The notes under the pieces are model-generated. The model was not told where the DNA came from. It ran no database searches and was given only the letters and a program-made list of their open reading frames with translations. From Hydrogenophaga palleronii_A (GTDB taxonomy: Bacteria > Pseudomonadota > Gammaproteobacteria > Burkholderiales > Burkholderiaceae_C): a DNA stretch of 64,000 bases. The stretch is taken from positions 62,001 through 126,000 of the forward strand of contig NZ_JAVDWU010000007.1 of the NCBI RefSeq assembly GCF_031457455.1. The letters run 5' to 3'. Shown one piece after another: positions 34,293 through 41,636 of the stretch; the first letter of the stretch is position 1; each line of letters begins with the position of its first letter. The translations under genes and the position numbers were made by a program.

Positions 34293-35591
34293 ATGAGCGT
34301 CATTGTTTCCCTGCGCGTTATCGACGTGCGCTTTCCCACGTCCCAGCATCTGGATGGCTCGGACGCAATGAACCCAGACCCGGACTATTCCGCGGCCTAC
34401 GTGGTGCTGGAAACCGACCAGTCCGGGCTCGAAGGCCACGGCCTGACCTTCACCATTGGGCGCGGCAATGAAATCTGCTGCGCCGCCATCGAAGCCATGC
34501 GCCACCTGGTGGTGGGCCTGGACATGGACTGGGTGGCCGAGGACATGGGGCGCTTCTGGCGCTACATCACTTCCGACAGCCAGCTGCGCTGGATCGGCCC
34601 CGACAAGGGCGCCATCCACCTCGCCACGGGCGCGGTCGTCAACGCAGTGTGGGACCTCTGGGCCAAGCAGGAAGGCGTGCCGGTGTGGGAGCTGGTGGCG
34701 CGCATGAGCCCGGAAGAGATCGTCAAGCTGATCGACTTCCGCTACATCACCGACTGCATCACGCCTGAAGAAGCGCTGGCGCTGCTCAAGGCGCGCGCCG
34801 TGGGCAAGGAAGAGCGCTGGGCCACGCTGCAGCGCGAGGGCTACCCCTGCTACACCACCTCGGCCGGCTGGCTGGGCTACGACGACGACAAACTGCGCCG
34901 CCTGTGCCAGGAGGCTATCGACGCGGGCTTCAACCACATCAAGCTCAAGGTGGGCCGCGACAAGGCCGACGACATCCGCCGTCTGCGCATCGCGCGCGAG
35001 GTGCTGGGACCGGGCCGCCACCTGATGATCGACGCCAACCAGGTGTGGGAGGTGAACCAGGCGGTGGACTGGGTGCGCGAACTGGCCTTTGCCAAGCCCT
35101 GGTTCATCGAAGAGCCGACCAGCCCGGACGACATCGAAGGCCACCGCGTGATCCGCGAGGGCGTGGCGCCGGTCAAGGTGGCCACGGGCGAGATGTGCCA
35201 GAACCGCATCATCTTCAAGCAGCTCATCATGCGCGGCGCGATCGACGTGGTGCAGATCGACGCTTGCCGCCTGGGCGGTGTGAACGAGATCCTCGCGGTG
35301 ATGCTGATGGCGGCCAAATACGGTCTGCCGGTGTGCCCGCACGCCGGCGGCGTGGGGCTGTGCGAGTACGTGCAGCACCTGTCGATGATCGACTACCTTT
35401 GCATCGCCGGCACGCGCGAAGGTCGGGTGATTGAATTTGTGGACCACCTGCACGAGCACTTCAAGGATCCTTGCATCATCCGTGGCGCGGCCTACATGCC
35501 GCCGCGGGCCCCGGGCTTCTCGATCGAGATGAAGCCAGCGTCATTGAAGCAATACCAATACCAATACCAATTCCAGCCCCAGGCCGCATGA
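34293..35591 (+). CDS. L-fuconate dehydratase, enolase superfamily
   Basis: A 432-aa mandelate-racemase-group enzyme with the L-fuconate dehydratase pattern: VIDVRFPTSQHLDGSDAMNP, YVVLETDQSGLEGHGLTFTI, the KxK catalytic pair in NHIKLKVGRDK (about residue 220), LMIDANQVWEVNQA and FIEEPTSPDDIEGH for metal ligands, and CPHAGGVGLCEYVQHLSM for the catalytic His region. It dehydrates L-fuconate to 2-keto-3-deoxy-L-fuconate. The last residues (QYQYQYQFQPQAA) are encoded by a hexanucleotide repeat. Its stop overlaps the next start (ATGA). Confidence 0.9.
   Translation: MSVIVSLRVIDVRFPTSQHLDGSDAMNPDPDYSAAYVVLETDQSGLEGHGLTFTIGRGNEICCAAIEAMRHLVVGLDMDWVAEDMGRFWRYITSDSQLRWIGPDKGAIHLATGAVVNAVWDLWAKQEGVPVWELVARMSPEEIVKLIDFRYITDCITPEEALALLKARAVGKEERWATLQREGYPCYTTSAGWLGYDDDKLRRLCQEAIDAGFNHIKLKVGRDKADDIRRLRIAREVLGPGRHLMIDANQVWEVNQAVDWVRELAFAKPWFIEEPTSPDDIEGHRVIREGVAPVKVATGEMCQNRIIFKQLIMRGAIDVVQIDACRLGGVNEILAVMLMAAKYGLPVCPHAGGVGLCEYVQHLSMIDYLCIAGTREGRVIEFVDHLHEHFKDPCIIRGAAYMPPRAPGFSIEMKPASLKQYQYQYQFQPQAA
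35550..35573 (+). repeat. Hexanucleotide repeat (CAATAC)3 + CAATTC at the 3' end of the fuconate dehydratase gene
   Basis: Three exact CAATAC units and a fourth with one change encode Gln-Tyr pairs in the extreme C-terminal tail, 15 nt before the stop. Being six bases long, gain or loss of units would alter the tail length without frameshift. Confidence 0.75.
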
Positions 35592-36478
35592 AGATCGACA
35601 CCCACCAGCACTACTGGCACTACAACGCACCAGCGTTTCCCTGGATCAGCGAGGCCATGCCGGCACTGCGGCGCGACTGCCTGCCCGAGGACCGCGCGCT
35701 GGCCATGCGCACAGCGGGGATTGATGTCGCGCTGGCCGTGCAGGCGCGCACCGACACCGCCGAAACCGACTTCCTGCTGCAGGTGGCCACGCAGCACTCC
35801 GAGGTGGTGGGTGTGGTGGGCTGGGCCGATCTGCGTGCAGACGACCTGGAGCCCCGGCTCGACGCCTGGAGTGCCCATTCGGCTTTCAAGGGCTTGCGCC
35901 ACATCCTGCAGGACGAGCCCGATGTCCGGGCCTGGGTGGACGAGCCGCTGAACCGGCGCGGTCTGCGCACGCTGCAGAATCGGCAACTGGTGTACGAGGT
36001 GCTGGTCTTCGAGCACCAGCTGCCTTCGGTCATTCTCTTTTGCGCCCGACACGACCGACACTGGCTGGTGCTGGACCATGTGGGCAAGCCCGCGCTACGC
36101 AATTGGGCCACCGGCGATCGAGAGCTCAGGCAGCACTGGCGCCAGCACATCCGGCAGCTCGCAGCGCTCTCGCATGTGATGTGCAAGCTCTCCGGCGTGG
36201 TGACCGAAACCGCCTGGCAGCACCAGCCCGCGCTGACACCGCAGGACATCGAAAACACTCTGTGGTGCTTCGACGAAGCACTAGAAGCCTTTGGCCCGCG
36301 CCGGCTGATGTTCGGCTCCGACTGGCCGGTGTGCCAGCTCGCCGCGTCGTACGAAGCGGTACAGGGACTGGCCCAGCGGTGGGCACAGTCCCGCCTGAGC
36401 GCATGGGAGCAGGACGCCTTCTGGCGCGGCAATGCCATGCGCTGCTACGGCCTTACCGTGCCGGTATGCACCACCTGA
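35588..36478 (+). CDS. Amidohydrolase, probable L-fuconolactonase
   Basis: A 296-aa amidohydrolase-2 protein opening KIDTHQHYWHYNAPAFPWIS, the typical H-x-H start of sugar lactonases of cog3618. Further candidate ligands are LVLDHVGKP, the central KGLRHILQDEPD and FGSDWPVC near residue 245. This group includes the L-fuconolactonase of Burkholderia. It would open L-fucono-1,5-lactone made by the fucose dehydrogenase encoded next. The ATGA overlap with the dehydratase stop shows coupling. Confidence 0.83.
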   Translation: MKIDTHQHYWHYNAPAFPWISEAMPALRRDCLPEDRALAMRTAGIDVALAVQARTDTAETDFLLQVATQHSEVVGVVGWADLRADDLEPRLDAWSAHSAFKGLRHILQDEPDVRAWVDEPLNRRGLRTLQNRQLVYEVLVFEHQLPSVILFCARHDRHWLVLDHVGKPALRNWATGDRELRQHWRQHIRQLAALSHVMCKLSGVVTETAWQHQPALTPQDIENTLWCFDEALEAFGPRRLMFGSDWPVCQLAASYEAVQGLAQRWAQSRLSAWEQDAFWRGNAMRCYGLTVPVCTT

Positions 36479-36515
36479 TCGCTTAAGCACAGCAACAACC
36501 CGATCATCATTGCCC

Positions 36516-37292
36516 ATGGACCTGCATCTCAAAGACAAGATCGTCATCGTCACCGGCGGCGCCAGTGGCATTGGCGGCGCCATCTCGCTCACCCTGGCGC
36601 AGGAAGGCGCCGTGCCCGTGATCCTGGGCAAGAGCCAGATGTCGGCGGAATTCACGCAACAGCTGCAGGCCACGGGTGCGCGCCACCGGTTCATCCAGCT
36701 GGAGCTGACCGACGAAGCCGCCTGCGCCGCTGCGGTGGCCCAGACGGTGAGCGAGTTCGGCCGCATCGACGGTCTGGTGAACAACGCGGGCGTCAACGAC
36801 AGCGTGGGCCTGGACGCCGGGCGCGACGCCTTCATCGGTTCGCTGGAGCGCAACCTGATCCACTACTACGTGATGGCGCACCATTGCGTGCCGCACCTGA
36901 AGGCCACGCGCGGCGCCATCGTCAACGTATCGTCCAAGACCGCGCTCACCGGCCAGGGCAACACCAGCGGCTACACCGCGTCCAAGGGTGCACAACTGTC
37001 GCTGACGCGGGAGTGGGCGGCGTCGCTGTTGAACGACGGCGTGCGCGTGAATGCACTGATCCCGGCCGAGGTGATGACCCCGCTGTACGCGCGCTGGATC
37101 CAGTCCTTCGAAAACCCCGAAGAAAAGTTGGCCAGCATCACGCGCAAGATTCCGCTGGGCCAACGCATGACGACCCCAGAGGAGATGGCGCGTACCTGCG
37201 TGTTCCTGCTGTCCGACGCCTCGTCCCACACCACCGGGCAATGGGTGTTTGTGGATGGGGGCTACACCCACCTGGACCGCGCGCTGTCCTGA
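36516..37292 (+). CDS. SDR oxidoreductase, probable L-fucose dehydrogenase
   Basis: A 258-aa classical SDR: IVTGGASGIGGAISLTLA for NAD(P) binding, LVNNAGVNDSVGLDAGR, IVNVSSKTALTGQGNTSGYT with the catalytic Ser and Tyr, then SKGAQLSLTREWA with the Lys, and TTGQWVFVDGGYTHLDRAL. The sequence and position match L-fucose dehydrogenases that oxidise L-fucose to the lactone in the non-phosphorylating pathway. It lies 37 nt after the lactonase and 27 nt before the mutarotase. Cofactor preference not determined; the alternative is another 6-deoxyhexose. Confidence 0.82.
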   Translation: MDLHLKDKIVIVTGGASGIGGAISLTLAQEGAVPVILGKSQMSAEFTQQLQATGARHRFIQLELTDEAACAAAVAQTVSEFGRIDGLVNNAGVNDSVGLDAGRDAFIGSLERNLIHYYVMAHHCVPHLKATRGAIVNVSSKTALTGQGNTSGYTASKGAQLSLTREWAASLLNDGVRVNALIPAEVMTPLYARWIQSFENPEEKLASITRKIPLGQRMTTPEEMARTCVFLLSDASSHTTGQWVFVDGGYTHLDRALS

Positions 37293-37319
37293 GCCATCCA
37301 CGGAAAAGAAAGAACACGC

Positions 37320-37658
37320 ATGCGCTACGCACTCGCACTTGATCTGGTGGACGACGCTCAGCGCATCGCCGAGTACGAACAAGCCCATCAACGCATCTGG
37401 CCCGAGGTGCGCGACCACCTGCGCGCGCAGGGTGTGCTGGACATGGAGATCTACCGCCTGGGCACCCGCCTGTTCATGGTGATGGAGGTGGATCCCGCCG
37501 TGTACAGCGTGCAGGGAATGGCCGAGGCCTCGCAGGCCAATCCGGTCATCCAGCGCTGGGAAACACTGATGTGGACCTACCAGGTGCCCACGCCCTGGAC
37601 GCCGGCAGGGGAGAAATGGGTGTTTATGGACCGCATCTTCTCCCTTGCCGGCCAGTAG
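37320..37658 (+). CDS. L-rhamnose/L-fucose mutarotase family protein
   Basis: A 112-aa RhaM-fold protein: RYALALDLVDDAQRIAEYEQ, HQRIWPEVRDHLRAQGVLDM (conserved His and Glu for ring opening), IYRLGTRLFMVMEVD and WETLMWTYQ. These enzymes speed the alpha/beta exchange of 6-deoxysugars. In a fucose operon it would give the anomer preferred by the dehydrogenase. It is the last gene of the run and has no obvious terminator; 333 nt without a gene follow. Confidence 0.8.
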   Translation: MRYALALDLVDDAQRIAEYEQAHQRIWPEVRDHLRAQGVLDMEIYRLGTRLFMVMEVDPAVYSVQGMAEASQANPVIQRWETLMWTYQVPTPWTPAGEKWVFMDRIFSLAGQ

Positions 37659-37991
37659 GTATCCATGGGCGCCTCTGCTGCTGGCAGGGCGCCTTGGGGA
37701 CACATTCCCGGGAAAGCCACCATCGGGTCGTGCGAGGTGGAGGTGCACCGATACCCTCGCCTTGAGCACTTCAACAGTAGAAATTTGTCGCCAGATGCCG
37801 TGTTTGATGTTTTTTGGAGAAAGAATGGGAGAGGTTGGGTGGCCATGGGTGCACAATGGCAACGCGCGGGCGAACAAGTCCGCGCATCTTTCAGGTGATC
37901 GGTCAGTTTCGCGCGCTACGGCGGCACCTTCCAGGTTTGTTGTGCTTTCGGGACCCCATCGCTTTGTTTTATGTGTATCTGAGGAGTCCCC
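37659..37991 (+). other. Intergenic region and long leader of the RNA-binding protein gene
   Basis: No convincing gene was found; a 77-codon open frame here has no recognisable family, and its composition is unremarkable. GCGCGGGC-GAACAA-GTCCGCGC (37864-37885) can form a 7- or 8-bp hairpin about 105 nt before the RRM gene. AT-richer stretches (TTTGATGTTTTTTGG near 37802) could hold a promoter, but no pair of boxes with 16-18 nt spacing was found. A GAGGAG ribosome site closes the region. Confidence 0.4.
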
Positions 37992-38336
37992 ATGGGCAAT
38001 AAACTTTACGTCGGCAACCTGCCGTACACCGTCCGCGACGAAGACTTGCAACAGTCTTTCAGCGAATTCGGCTCTGTCACCAGCGCCAAGGTCATGATGG
38101 AGCGCGACACCGGTCGCTCCAAAGGCTTTGGTTTCGTCGAAATGGGCAACGATGCCGAGGCGCAAGCCGCCATTCAGGGCATGAACGGCCAGTCACTGGG
38201 TGGCCGCAGCGTCACCGTGAACGAAGCCCGTCCGATGGAGGCACGTCCTCCCCGCACTGGCGGCTACGGTGGTGGCGGCGGTGACCGCTCCGGTGGCGGC
38301 GGCTACGGCGGCGGTGGCGGTCGCGGCGGCTACTGA
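37992..38336 (+). CDS. Glycine-rich RRM RNA-binding protein
   Basis: A 114-aa protein with one RNA-recognition motif: RNP2 LYVGNL (residues 5-10) and RNP1 KGFGFVEM (about 46-53), then a Gly/Arg/Tyr-rich tail (GGYGGGGGDRSGGGGYGGG). Small RRM proteins with glycine-rich tails are common in betaproteobacteria and cyanobacteria, where some are cold-induced and bind RNA; that role here is inferred. The strong ribosome site and perfect terminator mark it as a single-gene unit with a 5' leader that may be regulatory. Confidence 0.88.
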   Translation: MGNKLYVGNLPYTVRDEDLQQSFSEFGSVTSAKVMMERDTGRSKGFGFVEMGNDAEAQAAIQGMNGQSLGGRSVTVNEARPMEARPPRTGGYGGGGGDRSGGGGYGGGGGRGGY

Positions 38337-38386
38337 GCCAAGACCCCATTGCCCCTTGGCCTCAGCCCCGCGCTGAGGTCAACCCG

Positions 38387-38422
38387 AAAGGCTTCGAAAC
38401 GCAGGTTTCGAGGCCTTTTTTT
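38387..38422 (+). terminator. Rho-independent terminator of the RRM gene
   Basis: AAAGGCTTCGAAAC and GTTTCGAGGCCTTT pair over 14 positions with one G-T wobble around a GCAG loop, followed by a seven-T run (38416-38422). It lies 51 nt after the RRM stop. Confidence 0.9.
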
Positions 38423-38519
38423 CGCATGCCACGTCATCTCAACAAGCTGGTCATAGACGAGATACAGATCTGCCTTCCAAGCGTCCCTCGTTCTTCGCCG
38501 GTACCGCAGTCGGTCGCCA

Positions 38520-39500
38520 TCAAGCGATGGGCATTCCCTGGCGAAGGGCTCGTGTTTCGCGGTCGTGCAACTCCACCACCGGCATCACGTCAATATGCTC
38601 GGTGGCTGAACCCAGAGACTCGACGAACCGGCATGCAGAAAAAGCACGGGCCTGGGCCTCGTACCTCTCGATCCAAGCCTCCCGCACGGGCAGGTGTTCG
38701 GGGTTCACTGGCCAGATCCCCGGACGCGGACGCATATGAGCCCTCACGCCGATGCGCCAAGGCTTGGCCGTGAGGCGTGCGCGGAAGCAGCGCTGGTTGA
38801 TGCACATGCGGACGTATCGCGGATCGGCGCCAACGGCCGAAAAGAACTCCTGCGCTTCTGGTGCGTCTGCACGGAAAGTCTGATGTGTGGCAAGTACCCG
38901 AAGCCCTGCTGGTGTGCGGTAGACCCGAACGCCCCACAGCGGATGCTGGGTCAGGTATGCATTCAGACGACGGCGAGCCATGGCCTCGCGACCACCCTGC
39001 GTCGCCACCCATATGGCATGGGCGCTGGCCGCCAGCGCGTAGGCCAGCAGCAATGAAGCGAAGGCGCCCACCAAGGCTACGGATGCGCTCTGCATCCACA
39101 AACCTGCCATCAGTGAAGTGGTCAGCAAAACAGCCATACTCCAAGCGGTCCAGCGGCGTGGGACGTTCGAAGCGAAGTCAATGTCGGCGAACAACACATG
39201 GGGAGTGTTCAAGCAGTGGGCGCCATAGGCATTTCGAGTGATTACGGTCTCACCCAGGCGGGTCAGTACCTCTTCGCGTATGGGCACGCCATCTGCCCCG
39301 TTGTAGGCAGCCTTCTTTTCACGGCGGTCCAGTTGCCTGCCCGACAGGAGATCTGTCAGGGCCTCGTTGGCGCGCTGCTCGGCCATGGCTTGTGCTTCTG
39401 CCTCGGATTCGAGCGACCAGCCAAAGCGGCGAACGGTGATTTGCTTGGAGGATGTCTTGTGTTGGCGACGGGCCTCAGCCCAGTGGTTGGGAACAATCAT
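38520..39500 (-). CDS. Conserved membrane-associated protein of unknown function
   Basis: A 326-aa protein I cannot assign. It opens MIVPNHWAEARRQHKTSSKQ, then RFGWSLESEAEAQAMAEQRA; two adjacent hydrophobic segments lie near residues 125-170 (AVLLTTSLMAGLWM, LVGAFASLLLAYALAASAHA); the C-terminal soluble part has RVYRTPAGLRVLATHQTF, SAVGADPRYVRMC and FRARLTAKPWRIG. The start at 39500 is chosen because the longer frame adds a Cys/Gly/Arg-rich stretch. It lies 10 nt after the ABC-2 permease on the same strand, so it may be part of that exporter's operon. Confidence 0.6.
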   Translation of the reverse strand: MIVPNHWAEARRQHKTSSKQITVRRFGWSLESEAEAQAMAEQRANEALTDLLSGRQLDRREKKAAYNGADGVPIREEVLTRLGETVITRNAYGAHCLNTPHVLFADIDFASNVPRRWTAWSMAVLLTTSLMAGLWMQSASVALVGAFASLLLAYALAASAHAIWVATQGGREAMARRRLNAYLTQHPLWGVRVYRTPAGLRVLATHQTFRADAPEAQEFFSAVGADPRYVRMCINQRCFRARLTAKPWRIGVRAHMRPRPGIWPVNPEHLPVREAWIERYEAQARAFSACRFVESLGSATEHIDVMPVVELHDRETRALRQGMPIA

Positions 39501-39510
39501 CGAGTGATTT

Positions 39511-40278
39511 TCAACGACGGATCCTGTGCCCCGTCTTGAACACCCACCACACCACACCCAGGCAGGCCAGCATGAAGGCCAGCGTCATGGCCGTGCTCAC
39601 GGCGATGTGCACGTCGGCCGCGCCGTAGAAGGCCCAGCGCAGGCCGCTGATGAGGTAGACCACGGGGTTGAACAGCGAGACCGTCTGCCACACCGGTGGA
39701 AGCATGTTGATGCTGTAGAACGCGCCGCCCAGGAAGGTGAGCGGCGTGATGATGAGCAGCGGGATCACCTGCAGTTTCTGAAAGCTGTCGGCCCACAAGC
39801 CGATGATGAAGCCGAACAGGCAGAAGGTGACGGCGGTGAGCACCAGGAAGCCCACCATCCACACCGGATGGGCGATCTCGTAAGGCACGAACACGCGCGC
39901 GGTGATCAGGATCAGTGTGCCCAGCATCAGGCTTTTGCTGGCGGCCGCGCCCACGTAGCCCATGAGCACCTCCACCCAGCTCACCGGGGCGCTGAGCAGT
40001 TCGTAGATGGTGCCGGACCATTTGGGCATATAGATGCCGAAGGAGGCGTTGGAAATGCTCTCGCTCAACAGCGAGAGCATGAGCAAACCGGGAATGATGT
40101 AGGCGCCGTAGCTCACGCCGTCGATCTCGCCCATGCGCGATCCAATGGCCGTGCCAAAGACGATGAAATACAGCGAGGTGGAGAGCACCGGCGCGATGAT
40201 GCTTTGCATCCAGGTGCGGAAAGCGCGGTTCATCTCAAACTGGTAGATGGCGCGCGCGCCGTGCAGGTTCAGATTCAT
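39511..40278 (-). CDS. ABC-2 type transporter permease
   Basis: A 255-aa permease with six hydrophobic segments. RTWMQSIIAPVLSTSLYFIV and GSRMGEIDGVSYGAYIIPGL open it; MPKWSGTIYELLSAPVSWVE is the conserved ABC-2 loop and LGGAFYSINMLPPVWQTVSL the C-terminal one. It is a half transporter working as a dimer with the ATPase encoded upstream (73-nt gap). The closest known type is the YadH/NodJ group of exporters; cargo unknown. Confidence 0.85.
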   Translation of the reverse strand: MNLNLHGARAIYQFEMNRAFRTWMQSIIAPVLSTSLYFIVFGTAIGSRMGEIDGVSYGAYIIPGLLMLSLLSESISNASFGIYMPKWSGTIYELLSAPVSWVEVLMGYVGAAASKSLMLGTLILITARVFVPYEIAHPVWMVGFLVLTAVTFCLFGFIIGLWADSFQKLQVIPLLIITPLTFLGGAFYSINMLPPVWQTVSLFNPVVYLISGLRWAFYGAADVHIAVSTAMTLAFMLACLGVVWWVFKTGHRIRR

Positions 40279-40351
40279 AAGGCCCCTATGCTGGTCGCTT
40301 CGTGTACTGCGCTGTCCCCCAAGTGGGTGTGAGCTTGCGTTGCTCTCATGC

Positions 40352-41365
40352 TCATGCTGTCACCCTCCGATCGGTGTGAGGTTCTGGATGCTTTTCTTTC
40401 GCCACATCGGCCTTGGTTTCGTGGACCAGGCTCACGAAGATGTCTTCCAGCGAGCTTTCGCTGGACTGCAGGTCTTTGAAGTGGATGTCTTCTGCGCTCA
40501 GGGCGGCCAGCAGCTGGGCAATACCGGTGTCGTCCTTCTGTGCGTCGAAGGTGTAGGTCAGGATCTGGCCGTCTGCCGAGAGCGCGAGCGACCACCCAGC
40601 CAGCGAAGCGGGCAGGTTGGTCACAGGCTGCTGCAGGGTGAGCACCAGTTGCTTCTGGCCCAGCTGGCGCATGAGGGTGTGCTTGTCTTGCACCAGGATC
40701 AGTTCGCCCTTGCGGATCACGCCGATGCGGTCGGCCATGTCTTCGGCCTCTTCGATGTAGTGCGTGGTGAGGATGATGGTGGTGCCGGCTTCGCGCAGCT
40801 TGCGCACCATGCGCCACATGTCGTGCCTCAGTTCCACGTCCACACCGGCGCTGGGTTCGTCCAGGAACAGCACCTTGGGTTCGTGTGACAGCGCCTTGGC
40901 GATCAGCACACGGCGCTTCATGCCGCCCGAGAGCGCCATGATCTTGGTGTCCTTCTTGTCCCACAGCGAGAGGTCTTTCAGCACCTTCTCGATGTAGGCC
41001 GGATCAGGTGCCTTGCCGAACAGCCCGCGGCTGAAGTTCACCGTGGCCCACACGGTCTCGAACGAATCGGTGTGCAGCTCCTGGGGCACCAGGCCAATGA
41101 GCGATCGCGCTGCGCGATAGTCGCGCACGGTGTCATGGCCGTCGGCCGTCACGCTGCCTTCGCTGGCGTTGGCCATGCCGCAGATGATGCTGATCAGCGT
41201 GGTCTTGCCCGCGCCGTTGGGGCCGAGCAGGGCAAAGATCTCGCCCCGGTGGATGTCGAGGTTGATGTTCCGGAGCGCCTGGAACCCGCCTGCGTAGGTC
41301 TTGCTGAGATTGCGCACGCTCACGATGGCATCGCCGGTAGGCGCCGCTTGGGAAGGAGGGGTCAT
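40352..41365 (-). CDS. ABC transporter ATP-binding protein (ABC-2 exporter, YadG-like)
   Basis: A 337-aa ATPase. Walker A is LLGPNGAGKTTLISIICG (about residue 50), signature LSGGMKRRVLIAKALS, Walker B VLFLDEPSAGVD and switch His in TTHYIEEAEDMADR. A C-terminal extension of about 90 residues ends KADVAKEKHPEPHTDRRVTA. The GANNAGK-type loop and C-terminal extension are typical of YadG/NodI exporters. It is first in a minus-strand trio with the permease and the unknown membrane protein, and is divergent from the two-partner secretion genes across 271 nt. Confidence 0.87.
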   Translation of the reverse strand: MTPPSQAAPTGDAIVSVRNLSKTYAGGFQALRNINLDIHRGEIFALLGPNGAGKTTLISIICGMANASEGSVTADGHDTVRDYRAARSLIGLVPQELHTDSFETVWATVNFSRGLFGKAPDPAYIEKVLKDLSLWDKKDTKIMALSGGMKRRVLIAKALSHEPKVLFLDEPSAGVDVELRHDMWRMVRKLREAGTTIILTTHYIEEAEDMADRIGVIRKGELILVQDKHTLMRQLGQKQLVLTLQQPVTNLPASLAGWSLALSADGQILTYTFDAQKDDTGIAQLLAALSAEDIHFKDLQSSESSLEDIFVSLVHETKADVAKEKHPEPHTDRRVTA

Positions 41366-41636
41366 GGTGTCTCTGTGGGCAGGGGATGTGCCGCATCTGG
41401 GCAAAGCAGTCATTGTGACCGCTTGATCAAAACCCGCGGTGACGTGCGGGCTCGGTGCGGCATGTGCCGCCTGTGCCGGAAAACGGCGCCACGAATTGGC
41501 CGGCGTGTGACCGATTCCGTGCAAAAGGACCGAACAAATGGAGGTGTGTCGTCTTTCCGTGCGTTGGGGTACAGACGGCGTCAGTCGCGGCGCGCAGGCT
41601 GGGCCCATACATCACCTCTCTAGCCAAAGGCCTTCC

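Noticed and set aside
37665..37898. 77-codon plus-strand frame between the mutarotase and RRM genes
   Set aside because: No ribosome site or family resemblance; more likely leader or spacer.
36507..38165. 552-codon minus-strand frame across fucose genes and the RRM leader
   Set aside because: Crosses several real genes, lacks motifs and has typical shadow composition.
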